Source: an uncultured Rhodospirillales bacterium
GTDB lineage: Bacteria; Pseudomonadota; Alphaproteobacteria; CACIAM-22H2
Direction of reading: 5' to 3'
DNA length: 64,000 bases
Assembly: GCA_937926175.1 (NCBI GenBank)
Contig: CALANV010000018.1
Coordinates: 62,001 to 126,000, forward strand
The notes beneath the pieces were generated by a model, which was given only the letters and a program-made list of their open reading frames with translations, searched no databases and was not told where the DNA came from. Both the position numbers and the translations under genes were made by a program. Shown piece by piece: positions 16,977-24,773 of the stretch (position 1 is its first letter; each line of letters opens with the position of its first letter).

Positions 16977-17177
16977 CTATCGCTGCGAAGACGTGTCGGA
17001 CCGTCCCGGCAGCCGCGCGATCATGCGCCGCATGGCGCGCAGCGTGTGTGTCCGCAGCCGGCGCTCCATGTCGCGCAACGCCGCATCGCGCAGCGTCTTC
17101 GCCTCCTCGACATAGCCGGCGATGAGCTCCGGCGACAATTGCGTTACGACCGGCCAGCGCGAATCACGTCGGGACAT
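16977..17177 (-). CDS. Small basic protein downstream of DUF1127 (66 residues)
   Basis: ATG 17177 is chosen because AAAGGAGG stands six bases upstream. The product is a helical, Arg-rich 66-residue protein: SPELIAGYVEEAKTLRDAAL then RDMERRLRTHTLRAMRRMIA. The pattern (an Ala/Leu/Arg helix with AxxLRDAAL) resembles the short RSP_7527-like proteins of alphaproteobacteria but the match is weak. It starts 23 bases after the DUF1127 stop on the same strand, so the two small proteins form an operon that is divergent from the LysR gene at 17549. Function unknown. Confidence 0.7.
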   Translation of the reverse strand: MSRRDSRWPVVTQLSPELIAGYVEEAKTLRDAALRDMERRLRTHTLRAMRRMIARLPGRSDTSSQR

Positions 17178-17200
17178 GTCGGCCTCCTTTGCACGGATGT

Positions 17201-17425
17201 TCATGACCGCCACAGCGGCTTGTTGGCCTCGCGCCACGCATCGAGGCGCGTGAGACCGATGTCGCGCAAATCGCGGTCGCTCATGGCGAGGAGTTCCCGC
17301 CGCTCGCGCGCACGCGCATGGAGGCGCCGCAAGGTCGCGACGACACGGCGGACGAGCCCGACATGTCGCGAAAGACGCGGCACCGGCGTCCACATCAGTT
17401 GCTCGTTCAGATAAGAATTTCTCAT
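17201..17425 (-). CDS. DUF1127 family small protein (copy B)
   Basis: A 74-residue basic protein. A variable N-terminus (MRNSYLNEQLMWTPVPRLSR) is followed by an amphipathic arginine-rich helix (RRVVATLRRLHARARERREL) and the DUF1127 core MSDRDLRDIGLTRLDAWREA. GGAG lies eight bases before the ATG. It is likely an RNA- or protein-binding small regulator, by analogy with characterised DUF1127 proteins. It is head-to-head with a GcvA-like LysR gene and cotranscribed with the 66-residue protein downstream. Confidence 0.88.
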   Translation of the reverse strand: MRNSYLNEQLMWTPVPRLSRHVGLVRRVVATLRRLHARARERRELLAMSDRDLRDIGLTRLDAWREANKPLWRS

Positions 17426-17496
17426 GTCACGAGCTCCCGAAGGAATCCGACCGGATCATTCCGGTGGATTTCCGACGATGATCGTGGGAGACTCGG

Positions 17497-17531
17497 CTGA
17501 AACCGACAAACGACGCTTTCTCAGGTTTCAG
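17497..17531. promoter_or_regulatory. Candidate LysR binding site: inverted repeat CTGAAACC...GGTTTCAG
   Basis: Perfect 8-base arms at 17497-17504 and 17524-17531 lie 27 bases apart centre to centre, immediately upstream of the lysR GTG (17549) and within the gap to the divergent DUF1127 operon. The spacing of two to three helical turns fits a LysR tetramer site. Confidence 0.5.
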
Positions 17532-17548
17532 ATTAGGATAATTAATCC

Positions 17549-18583
17549 GTGGATCGCGTCCGGCGCCTGCCCCCGCTCAATGCGCTGCGCGCCTTCGAGG
17601 CGGCGGCGCGCCATCTGAGCTTTCAGCGCGCGGCCGCCGAGCTGCACGTCACGCCGGCGGCGATCAGCCATCAGGTGAAGGCGCTCGAGGCGCAGATCGG
17701 CGTCAAACTGTTCCGGCGTCTCAATCGCGCCGTGCAACTGACCGAGCACGGACAGGCCTGTCTTCCCGTGCTGCGCGATGCCTTCGACCGCATGGCGCAG
17801 GCGGTCGAGATCGCGCGCGCGCCGCAACGGCACAAGATCCTGACGGTGAGCGCCGCACCGTCATTCGCGACGAAATGGCTGGTGCCGCGCCTCGATCGCT
17901 TCTGGACGAAGCATCCCGACATCGACCTGCGCGTATCGGCATCGATGCATCTGGTCGATTTCGCGCGCGAGGACATCCAGGCGGCATTGCGGTACGGACA
18001 CGGCCGCTATCCCGGGCTGCACGCCGAACTGCTGATGCGCAACGAGGTATTCCCGGTGTGCAGCCCGAAGCTGCTCGAGGGACGCAACGCGCTGCGCCGC
18101 CCCGACGATCTACGGCATCACGTACTGCTGCATGACGCGACGAACGTGAGCGACCCCAGCACGCCGGACTGGCCGATGTGGCTGCGCGCCGCCGGCGTGA
18201 CCGACGTCGACGCCACGCGCGGCCTGCGCTTCCACCATGTCGCGATGGCGCTCGATGCGGCGATCGCCGGGCGCGGTGTCGCGCTCGCCCACAGCGTGCT
18301 GGTGCGCGATGATCTCGCCGAGGGCCGCCTCGTGCGGCCGTTCGCCCTCAGCCTTCCGGTCGAGTTCGCCTATTACTTCGTCTGTCCGCCCGAGGCGCTG
18401 CAGGATGCGAAGATCCGCGCCTTTCGCGAGTGGATCCTGGAGGAGGCGCGGGCGGCGATGCGGCCGGCAGAGTCGCCGAATGGCGACAGGCCGGACCCGC
18501 CCCGCAGGCGGTCCGGCCGGATCAGCCGGCGGGCAGCTGTTCCGCGATCGCGGCGCGACGGTGGCGCACGCTATCAGACTTGA
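17549..18583 (+). CDS. LysR family transcriptional regulator, GcvA-like (copy 1)
   Basis: 344 residues from a GTG start. The N-terminal winged helix is RRLPPLNALRAFEAAARHLS followed by HVTPAAISHQVKALEAQIGV; the effector domain (about 95-300) contains WLVPRLDRFWTKHPDIDLRV and ends REWILEEARAA as in GcvA-type regulators. The last ~40 residues are a Pro/Arg-rich tail unlike the family; 62 bases of that tail overlap the convergent rlmN. It is divergent from DUF1127 copy B. It closely resembles the regulator at 26393 over the DNA-binding domain. The effector is unknown. Confidence 0.93.
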   Translation: MDRVRRLPPLNALRAFEAAARHLSFQRAAAELHVTPAAISHQVKALEAQIGVKLFRRLNRAVQLTEHGQACLPVLRDAFDRMAQAVEIARAPQRHKILTVSAAPSFATKWLVPRLDRFWTKHPDIDLRVSASMHLVDFAREDIQAALRYGHGRYPGLHAELLMRNEVFPVCSPKLLEGRNALRRPDDLRHHVLLHDATNVSDPSTPDWPMWLRAAGVTDVDATRGLRFHHVAMALDAAIAGRGVALAHSVLVRDDLAEGRLVRPFALSLPVEFAYYFVCPPEALQDAKIRAFREWILEEARAAMRPAESPNGDRPDPPRRRSGRISRRAAVPRSRRDGGARYQT

Positions 18584-19682
18584 GCTGACCGCAGGCGGCG
18601 AGAATGTCGCGGCCGCGCGGCCGGCGGACCGGCACAACATAGCCGGCGCGCGCCAGGATGTCGGCGAACGCGTCGATCGTCGCGTCGTCGGAGCATTCGA
18701 ACGGCGAGCCCGGCCAGGGGTTGAACGGGATCAGGTTGATCTTCGACGGGATGCCGCGAATGAGGCGTAAGAGCTCGCGCGCGTCCGCGGGCGAATCGTT
18801 GACGCCCTTGAGCATCACGTATTCGAACGTGATCCGTCGCGCGTTGGAGAGGCCCGGATACTCGCGGCACGCCGCGAGCAGCTCGGCGATCGGCCACTTC
18901 TTGTTGATCGGCACCAGCACGTCGCGCAGCTCGTCGGTGACCGCATGCAGCGAGACCGCGAGCGAGACGCCGAGTTCCTCGCCGCAGCGGCGGATCATCG
19001 GCACCACGCCCGACGTCGACAGCGTGATCTTGCGGCGCGAGATGGCGATGCCCTCGCCGTCCATCACGATCTTCAGCGCCTTGGCGACGTTGTCGTAATT
19101 GAACAGCGGCTCGCCCATGCCCATCATGACGATGTTGGTCAGCCGCCGGTCCGCCGCGGGCGCGGGCCATTCGCCGAAGGCATCGCGGCACAGCATCACT
19201 TGGCCGACGATCTCGTCCGGTTCGAGGTTGCGGACGAGGCGCTGCGTGCCCGTGTGACAGAACTTGCAGGTGAGCGTGCAGCCGACCTGGGACGACACGC
19301 ACAGCGTCCCGCGATCCTCCTCGGGAATGTGGACCGTTTCGGCCTCCTGCCCGTCGACGAAGCGCAGCAGCCATTTCTGCGTGCCGTCGAAGGACTGCTG
19401 ATGGCGCACGATCTGCGGCCGGTCGATGACGAACCGCGCCTCGAGCCTGGCGCGCAGATCCTTCGACAGGTTGGTCATCGCGCCGAACGAGCGCACGCCG
19501 CGCACGTAGATCCACTGCCAGATCTGCTTGGCGCGGAACGCCGGCTCGCCGAGCTCGGCGAGCGCGGCGACGAGTTCCGCGCGCGACAGACCGACGATGT
19601 TGCGCCGGCCGTCGGCAGGCGGCACGAGCGGCCGCTGCGGCGTATCGATTTCGGGCTTGGGCCCGGACGGGATTTCGATCAT
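18522..19682 (-). CDS. rlmN: 23S rRNA (adenine2503-C2)/tRNA methyltransferase RlmN
   Basis: A 386-residue radical-SAM enzyme that methylates C2 of A2503 in 23S rRNA and A37 of some tRNAs. The CX3CX2C cluster motif is GCTLTCKFC at residues 134-142 (Cys 135, 139, 142). The GEPLFNYDNV segment and the closing RPRGRDILAACGQL with the methyl-carrying cysteine are present. ATG 19682 is chosen since upstream residues lack similarity. The stop lies inside the 3' tail of lysR on the other strand. Confidence 0.96.
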   Translation of the reverse strand: MIEIPSGPKPEIDTPQRPLVPPADGRRNIVGLSRAELVAALAELGEPAFRAKQIWQWIYVRGVRSFGAMTNLSKDLRARLEARFVIDRPQIVRHQQSFDGTQKWLLRFVDGQEAETVHIPEEDRGTLCVSSQVGCTLTCKFCHTGTQRLVRNLEPDEIVGQVMLCRDAFGEWPAPAADRRLTNIVMMGMGEPLFNYDNVAKALKIVMDGEGIAISRRKITLSTSGVVPMIRRCGEELGVSLAVSLHAVTDELRDVLVPINKKWPIAELLAACREYPGLSNARRITFEYVMLKGVNDSPADARELLRLIRGIPSKINLIPFNPWPGSPFECSDDATIDAFADILARAGYVVPVRRPRGRDILAACGQLKSDSVRHRRAAIAEQLPAG

Positions 19683-19713
19683 CGGGCCATTATACAGGCG
19701 AAGGGCCGCCGGT

Positions 19714-20313
19714 TCAGCGTATACCGCACGCCTTGCCGATTTCGGCATAGGCCTTGCTGAATCCGATCAGGGAGAAGGTGTCGGTGGTCTGGGTGCCGCG
19801 CGCCGAGGTTCCCTTCACCGTCAGGGTGGTGCCTGCGCGCATGGCCTCGATCAACGCCTTGTCGGTAGCGGCATCGCGCGTCCAGGCGCCGTCGTCATCG
19901 ACGTCGGGTCTGGTGAAGAATTCGAACTTCTTGGTCTTGTCGACCTCGACGGCTACATCGGATCCAGCCTTGTAGTTGTAGCCGGCCTGGAAACTGACCT
20001 CGTCGCGCCGATTGGCCGCCGGCCGATGTGTCACCATCAGCAGCACGTCGCCGCGACGGACGTTGGCCGGCTCGGATTTGGTCGGTCGCGAGAGGATGTA
20101 GCAGATCTTGCTGCCGCGCTCGGTCATCTCGACCGCGGTCCAGGCATCGAACGTGCCGAGCGCCCGCGGACCCGGCGACGTGCCGGACTCGGCGCGCTTG
20201 GCGGGCTGCTGGGCCGTGACGGGCGCCGCGGCCAGAACCATGGCAAAAGCGGTGAAGGCACGGACGAACAGACGCACGACAGCGAGTTTCCCGGTTCTCG
20301 AGTTGCGCTTCAC
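19714..20313 (-). CDS. Invasion-associated locus B (IalB) family exported protein
   Basis: A 199-residue protein with a signal peptide (about residues 1-34, ending APVTAQQ). The mature part has the IalB pattern: FDAWTAVEMTERGSKICYIL, RPTKSEPANVRRGDVLLMVT, and a C-terminal DTFSLIGFSKAYAEIGKACG with a paired cysteine. IalB proteins are periplasmic or outer-membrane-associated and widespread in alphaproteobacteria; outside Bartonella their role is unknown. The stop is 31 bases before the rlmN start on the same strand, so readthrough into rlmN is possible. Confidence 0.9.
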   Translation of the reverse strand: MKRNSRTGKLAVVRLFVRAFTAFAMVLAAAPVTAQQPAKRAESGTSPGPRALGTFDAWTAVEMTERGSKICYILSRPTKSEPANVRRGDVLLMVTHRPAANRRDEVSFQAGYNYKAGSDVAVEVDKTKKFEFFTRPDVDDDGAWTRDAATDKALIEAMRAGTTLTVKGTSARGTQTTDTFSLIGFSKAYAEIGKACGIR

Positions 20314-20412
20314 GCCAAACGGCGAAGCTTCAAGGCCTATGACACGTCCGGCTACAGGACGTCAATCGAACGCACGCCGCGGCTTAAGACGCATCGCGCC
20401 CACCGGCGCCGT

Positions 20413-20946
20413 TCATCCCGACCGGCGCCTCACCTTGGGAGGGCCGAACTCGTGCGGCTCGAGCGGAACCGTCGGTCCGCCGGGCCGCAGCGGGCGGTCG
20501 GGGAAACGGCCGCGACTGATGAGGCGATCGTACATCGTCAGCGCGCCGGCAAGGGCAAGGTTGATCGAGAACTTTGTCGGAATCTTGACCACGTGCGAGC
20601 ACAGCGCGAGCAGCTCGGGCGAGAGCGCGCCGCGCTCGGGGCCCAGTACGTAGGCCGCAGCGTGCGGGTGGCAGAAGCTGGGCAGGTCGATCGCGTCGTC
20701 TGTGATCTCGACCCCGACGAGTACGCAGTCGCGCGGCAGCCGCAGACTCTTCACGTCCGGGAACTCGAAGAACGGCAGGCTACCGGGCGTATCGGAGGTA
20801 TCCGCCAACGCACCTTCGGCCCGGTTGTATGCAGCCGCGATCGTGAACACGAAGCTGGCGCCGAACGCGTGGGCCGTCCGGAGCAGGCTTCCGAGATTCA
20901 TCGCCTTGCTGATGCCCTCGACGCCGATGCCGAAATATCCGCGCAT
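20413..20946 (-). CDS. TrmH/SpoU family RNA methyltransferase
   Basis: A 177-residue SPOUT enzyme that methylates a ribose 2'-OH in RNA using SAM. The three family motifs are visible: motif 1 NLGSLLRTAHAFGASFVFTI, motif 2 AYVLGPERGALSPELL, and motif 3 VVKIPTKFSINLALAGALTM, forming the trefoil-knot SAM site. The C-terminus is a short proline-rich tail. The target (tRNA or rRNA position) is not clear from sequence. No operon partner; ialB lies 100 bases downstream. Confidence 0.9.
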   Translation of the reverse strand: MRGYFGIGVEGISKAMNLGSLLRTAHAFGASFVFTIAAAYNRAEGALADTSDTPGSLPFFEFPDVKSLRLPRDCVLVGVEITDDAIDLPSFCHPHAAAYVLGPERGALSPELLALCSHVVKIPTKFSINLALAGALTMYDRLISRGRFPDRPLRPGGPTVPLEPHEFGPPKVRRRSG

Positions 20947-21016
20947 GCTTCAAGCCGGTGGTTTGGGTCGGGGCGCAACTTGCCTCCCGTGCCCCGGTGA
21001 AGGCAAGGTGTTTCCC

Positions 21017-22075
21017 ATGCCCGACGATACCGCCCGCCCTGCGCCGCGCCGATCGACGCGCGCCCGCACCAAAAACGCACCACCGGTCGCCGTGCACGTC
21101 GTTCGCGGCGACATGATCGAAAGCCGCCATCGCGCCTCGATCGCCGTCGTCGATGCGGACGGCGCGATCATCGAGGCGCACGGCGACGTGACGGCGCCGG
21201 TCTATCCGCGTTCGGCGATCAAGCCGCTGCAGGCGCTGCCGGTCGTGGAGACGGGGGCCGCGGACCGCTTCGCCATGACGGGGCCGGAGCTCGCGCTTGC
21301 CTGCGCGAGCCACGGCGGCGAACCCGTGCATGTCGAGACGGTCGCCGCCTTGCTCACGCGCATCGGCTGTTCCGTCGACGATCTGGCCTGCGGCGCGCAT
21401 CCGCCGTATCACGTCCCGTCCGCCCACGCGCTGATCCGGGCCGGCGAGGCGCCGTCCGCTCTTCACAACAACTGCTCGGGCAAGCATGCCGCCATGCTGG
21501 CCACCGCGCGCCACATGGGCGAACCAATCCGCGGTTACATCGCGCCCGATCATCCGGTCCAACAACGGATCGTCCGCACCTTCGAAGAAATGTGCGGCGT
21601 GGATCTGTCGCGCGCACCGCGCGGCATCGACGGCTGCAGCCTGCCGCAGATCGGCATTCCGCTGTCGGCGCTGGCCCGCGGCATCGCCCGCTTCGGCGCG
21701 CCCGATGCACTGCCGCGCGAACGCGCGGCGGCGTGCCGGCGCCTTGCCGCCGCGATGACGGCGAACCCGATGATGGTGGCCGGCACGGGCCGATTCTGCA
21801 CGACGGCGATGGAAATCGGCGCCGGCAAGATCATCGTGAAGACCGGTGCCGAAGGCATGTACATGGCGGCGATTCCGGCGCGCGGAATCGGCATCGCCCT
21901 CAAGATCGAGGATGGCGCCGCGCGCGCGGCGGAAGTGGCACTCGCCGCACTGCTGATCCGCTATGCCGATTTCGACGAAGCACAGCGCATGCGCCTCGGC
22001 GCCCTGATGGAGCCCCCGCTGCAGAACGTCAACGGCTGGCATGTCGGCCGGATCGCGCCGGCATCTTGTCTTTAA
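21017..22075 (+). CDS. L-asparaginase II, rhizobial (ReAV) type
   Basis: A 352-residue cytosolic enzyme hydrolysing asparagine to aspartate and ammonia. It belongs to the thermolabile asparaginase class of Rhizobium, not the E. coli types. The Ser-Lys pair lies in RSAIKPLQALP (Ser-66, Lys-69). Further signatures are HNNCSGKHAAMLATARHMG, a cysteine in DGCSLPQIGIP, and MTANPMMVAGTGRFCT. The basic first 20 residues are variable. It stands alone between the RNA methyltransferase and quinone oxidoreductase genes. Confidence 0.93.
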   Translation: MPDDTARPAPRRSTRARTKNAPPVAVHVVRGDMIESRHRASIAVVDADGAIIEAHGDVTAPVYPRSAIKPLQALPVVETGAADRFAMTGPELALACASHGGEPVHVETVAALLTRIGCSVDDLACGAHPPYHVPSAHALIRAGEAPSALHNNCSGKHAAMLATARHMGEPIRGYIAPDHPVQQRIVRTFEEMCGVDLSRAPRGIDGCSLPQIGIPLSALARGIARFGAPDALPRERAAACRRLAAAMTANPMMVAGTGRFCTTAMEIGAGKIIVKTGAEGMYMAAIPARGIGIALKIEDGAARAAEVALAALLIRYADFDEAQRMRLGALMEPPLQNVNGWHVGRIAPASCL

Positions 22076-22151
22076 GCTGGCGCTCGCAGCACCGTCCGCA
22101 ACCCTAATTTCAATTTGCAAAACGTTGGTGTCCGTCGCGTGACTTCACCCT

Positions 22152-22180
22152 TTTGTGTGAAGGGGCGCCGTGTCTATACT
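22152..22180 (+). promoter_or_regulatory. Candidate promoter of the quinone oxidoreductase gene
   Basis: TATACT at 22175-22180 is preceded at 17 bases by TTTGTG. The short hairpin CTTCAC...GTGAAG (about 22143-22162) overlaps the -35 and could be an operator. The -10 is good, the -35 poor. Confidence 0.4.
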
Positions 22181-22247
22181 AATACTTCGTAAACGTTGTC
22201 GGCACGTGCAGTGCCGGACAGGCCGGTGGACGCCGGTTGGGGGGCCT

Positions 22248-23264
22248 ATGGACGGAACCACGCACAGCGTCATCGAACTCGCTACCGAGACGTCGGCGAT
22301 CGTCTGCAGCCGGCTGGACGGACCGAGGGCGCTCACCATCGGGCGCATGCCGACTCCGCCCCTCAAGCGAGGCCAGGTCCGCATCGCCGCTCAGGCCGCC
22401 GGTCTCAACTTCGCGGACACGCTCGTCGTCCAGGGGCGCTATCAGGTCAAGCCGCCGCTGCCGTTCGTTCCCGGCCTCGAGGCCGCGGGCACGGTGATCG
22501 AGGTCGCCCCCGACGTCACGGCGTTCAGGCCGGGCGACCGGGTCATGGCGGCGACGGGCATGGGCGCCTTCGCCAAGGTGGTCGTGGCCGACGCCCGCGC
22601 GACCTTTCCGATTCCGCCCGGGCTCGACATCGTCGCGGCCGCCGGGTTCCCGATCGTCTACGGCAGCGCGCATTTCGGGCTGATCCGCCGCGGACGCCTG
22701 CGCGCCGGCGAGACGCTGCTCGTCCTCGGCGCAGCCGGCGGTCTCGGGCTTGCCGCGGTCGAGGTCGGCAAGGCGGTCGGCGCGACGGTGATCGCGGCGG
22801 CGCGCGGCGCGGACAGGCTGGCGCTCGCGCGCGCGCACGGCGCCGACCACGTCATCGACTACACGACCGAGGATCTGCGCGCGCGACTCAAAGACCTGAC
22901 CGATGGACGCGGCGTCGACGTCGTGTTCGATCCGGTCGGCGGCGATGCCTTCGACGCCGCGCTCCGCGCGACCGCCTGGGAAGGGCGCCTCGTCATCGCC
23001 GGCTTCGCCGGCGGACGCATCCAGCAGATCCCCGCGAACCTGCTATTGGTCAAGAACATCGCGGCGATCGGCTTCTTCTTTGCCGAATACCGGAGCCGGA
23101 TGCCGGACCTCGTCCGCGACGCCTTCGCGGAAATGGCGGGCTGGCTCAGGGACGGCAAGCTGAAGCCGCACGTCTCGCACGTGTTCCCCGCGGAGGAGGT
23201 CGCCGCCGCGATGGAACTGCTGACCTCGCGCCGGGCGACCGGCAAGATCGTCCTCGCGTTCTAG
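22248..23264 (+). CDS. NADPH:quinone oxidoreductase (zinc-free MDR family)
   Basis: 338 residues from ATG 22248, preceded by a run of G. It is a medium-chain dehydrogenase/reductase without the catalytic or structural zinc ligands. GroES-like N-domain: GQVRIAAQAAGLNFADTLVV; Rossmann signature LVLGAAGGLGLAAVEVGKAV; C-terminal SHVFPAEEVAAAMELL. Enzymes of this type reduce quinones or alpha,beta-unsaturated carbonyls with NADPH. The stop overlaps the convergent GNAT gene by 4 bases. Confidence 0.92.
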   Translation: MDGTTHSVIELATETSAIVCSRLDGPRALTIGRMPTPPLKRGQVRIAAQAAGLNFADTLVVQGRYQVKPPLPFVPGLEAAGTVIEVAPDVTAFRPGDRVMAATGMGAFAKVVVADARATFPIPPGLDIVAAAGFPIVYGSAHFGLIRRGRLRAGETLLVLGAAGGLGLAAVEVGKAVGATVIAAARGADRLALARAHGADHVIDYTTEDLRARLKDLTDGRGVDVVFDPVGGDAFDAALRATAWEGRLVIAGFAGGRIQQIPANLLLVKNIAAIGFFFAEYRSRMPDLVRDAFAEMAGWLRDGKLKPHVSHVFPAEEVAAAMELLTSRRATGKIVLAF

Positions 23265-23872
23265 CGGGCGATCGTGCGGCCGGGTCTGCGCAGCATGGGG
23301 TAGATCGGCGGCGACGTTTCCACTTGGATGGTCCCGAGCAGCTCGAACCCGTGGCGTTCGTAGAACGGAATGTTCCGGGGATTCGAGGATTCGAGATAGG
23401 CCAGCGTCCCATCCCTATCGCATTGCCGCAGCACCCGCTGCATCAGCGCCGAGCCATGCCCCTTGCCCTGCATGGCGGGCAGCACGCCGATGAGCGGCAG
23501 GTACCAGTGCGGTTCCGCCGGGTGATAGCTGCCCATCTGCTCGAACACCGCGAAGGCTGCCTGCTTCTCGGACTCGCGAAGCGTTTCCGTCAGCAGCGCC
23601 AGCAGGGTCTCCTCGTCCGGGCCGGTGCCCGGCGGCAGCCATAGCGCCGCGCCGACGAACGTGCCGCTGTAGAACGCCGTCCCGTACTCGAACGCCCGAC
23701 CGCCGAACGCCTGGGCAAAGACCGGGAAATGGCGGCGATATTGCGCCGTATCCGGATATATCCAGCGCGCGGCCGGATCGGTCTCGAATGCCGACGTCAC
23801 CACGTCGATCAGTTGCCCCCGATCGCCCTCGGCGGCGGTGGCGATCGGCTGCTCCATCACCTGTGACATCAT
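23261..23872 (-). CDS. GNAT family N-acetyltransferase
   Basis: A 203-residue acetyltransferase with the acetyl-CoA motif LPLIGVLPAMQGKGHGSALM (QxxGxG type) in the centre and a C-terminal PRNIPFYERHGFELLGTIQV segment typical of the fold. The N-terminal RWIYPDTAQYRRHFPVFAQA is seen in GNATs of unknown substrate common in proteobacteria. No toxin/antitoxin or resistance context. Convergent with the quinone reductase. Confidence 0.9.
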   Translation of the reverse strand: MMSQVMEQPIATAAEGDRGQLIDVVTSAFETDPAARWIYPDTAQYRRHFPVFAQAFGGRAFEYGTAFYSGTFVGAALWLPPGTGPDEETLLALLTETLRESEKQAAFAVFEQMGSYHPAEPHWYLPLIGVLPAMQGKGHGSALMQRVLRQCDRDGTLAYLESSNPRNIPFYERHGFELLGTIQVETSPPIYPMLRRPGRTIAR

Positions 23873-24058
23873 CGATTTTTCCTTTCGAACGCGCCGCTTT
23901 CCGGCGCGAAATGGCAGGAGAACCCGTACGTCAGCGCAGGCTATACCGGGCCCAGACCGGGCGCTGTGACCGATTTCACACGTGGGGCCGGACGCTCTCT
24001 TCCGGAGACCGGCGGCACGGGCGGGCAGTTCAAGTCCCGCCCAGCCATGGCGGCGCGC

Positions 24059-24637
24059 TCAGGCGCCGGCGCTTTCGCCTTCGTCCTGCTCGTAGCGGAT
24101 GGCCACGACCTCGATCTCTTCCGGTCCGGACGGCGTCCGCACGGTCACCGTATCGCCGACCCTCGCCCGCATCAGCGCGCGGCCGATCGGCGAAACCCAG
24201 CTCACCTGACGGCGCGCGAAATCGGCCTCGTCGACGCCGACGAGCTTCACCGTCATCTCGACGCCCTCGGCATTCACATAGGTGACGGTCGCGCCGAAGA
24301 AGACCTGATCCAGATGCTGCTGCCGGGCCGGATCGACGACCTCGGCGATCTCGAGGCGCTTGGTCAGGAAGCGGATCCGGCGGTCGATCTCGCGCAGCCG
24401 CCGCTTGCCGTAGATGTAGTCGCCGTTCTCCGAGCGGTCGCCGTTGCCGGCCGCCCAGGCCACGGTCTCGACGACCTTCGGCCGCTCGACGCGGATGAGG
24501 TGCTGCAGTTCATCCCGCAGCCGCCGGTAGCCGGCCGGAGTCATGTAGTTCTTGACGCCCGCCGGAAGCGCCGGGCCGTCCTCGGGCAGGTCGTCGTCGC
24601 TGTCGTCTTGATCGTTGCGAACGAAAGCTTTGCTCAC
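24059..24637 (-). CDS. greB: Transcription elongation factor GreB
   Basis: A 192-residue GreA/GreB protein from a GTG start. The coiled-coil N-domain carries the acidic tip in GNGDRSENGDYIYGKRRLRE, with the Asp and Glu that chelate Mg in the RNA polymerase channel; YGKRRLREIDRRIRFL is GreB-like. The C-terminal FKBP-like domain ends SPIGRALMRARVGDTVTV. It rescues backtracked RNA polymerase by stimulating transcript cleavage. The first 30 residues are acidic and slightly longer than in E. coli GreB. Confidence 0.93.
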   Translation of the reverse strand: MSKAFVRNDQDDSDDDLPEDGPALPAGVKNYMTPAGYRRLRDELQHLIRVERPKVVETVAWAAGNGDRSENGDYIYGKRRLREIDRRIRFLTKRLEIAEVVDPARQQHLDQVFFGATVTYVNAEGVEMTVKLVGVDEADFARRQVSWVSPIGRALMRARVGDTVTVRTPSGPEEIEVVAIRYEQDEGESAGA

Positions 24638-24773
24638 GGGTCGTGGATCCGGAAATGTCTGCTGCCGATGGCGGCCGATTTTGGCCGAGAGACGCGCGCC
24701 TGCCTAGCGGGGAGACGTGCGGAGGCAACGCCGTTGGTGCTAAAGATCGCGGACGCAACCGTCCGAAACGCGC

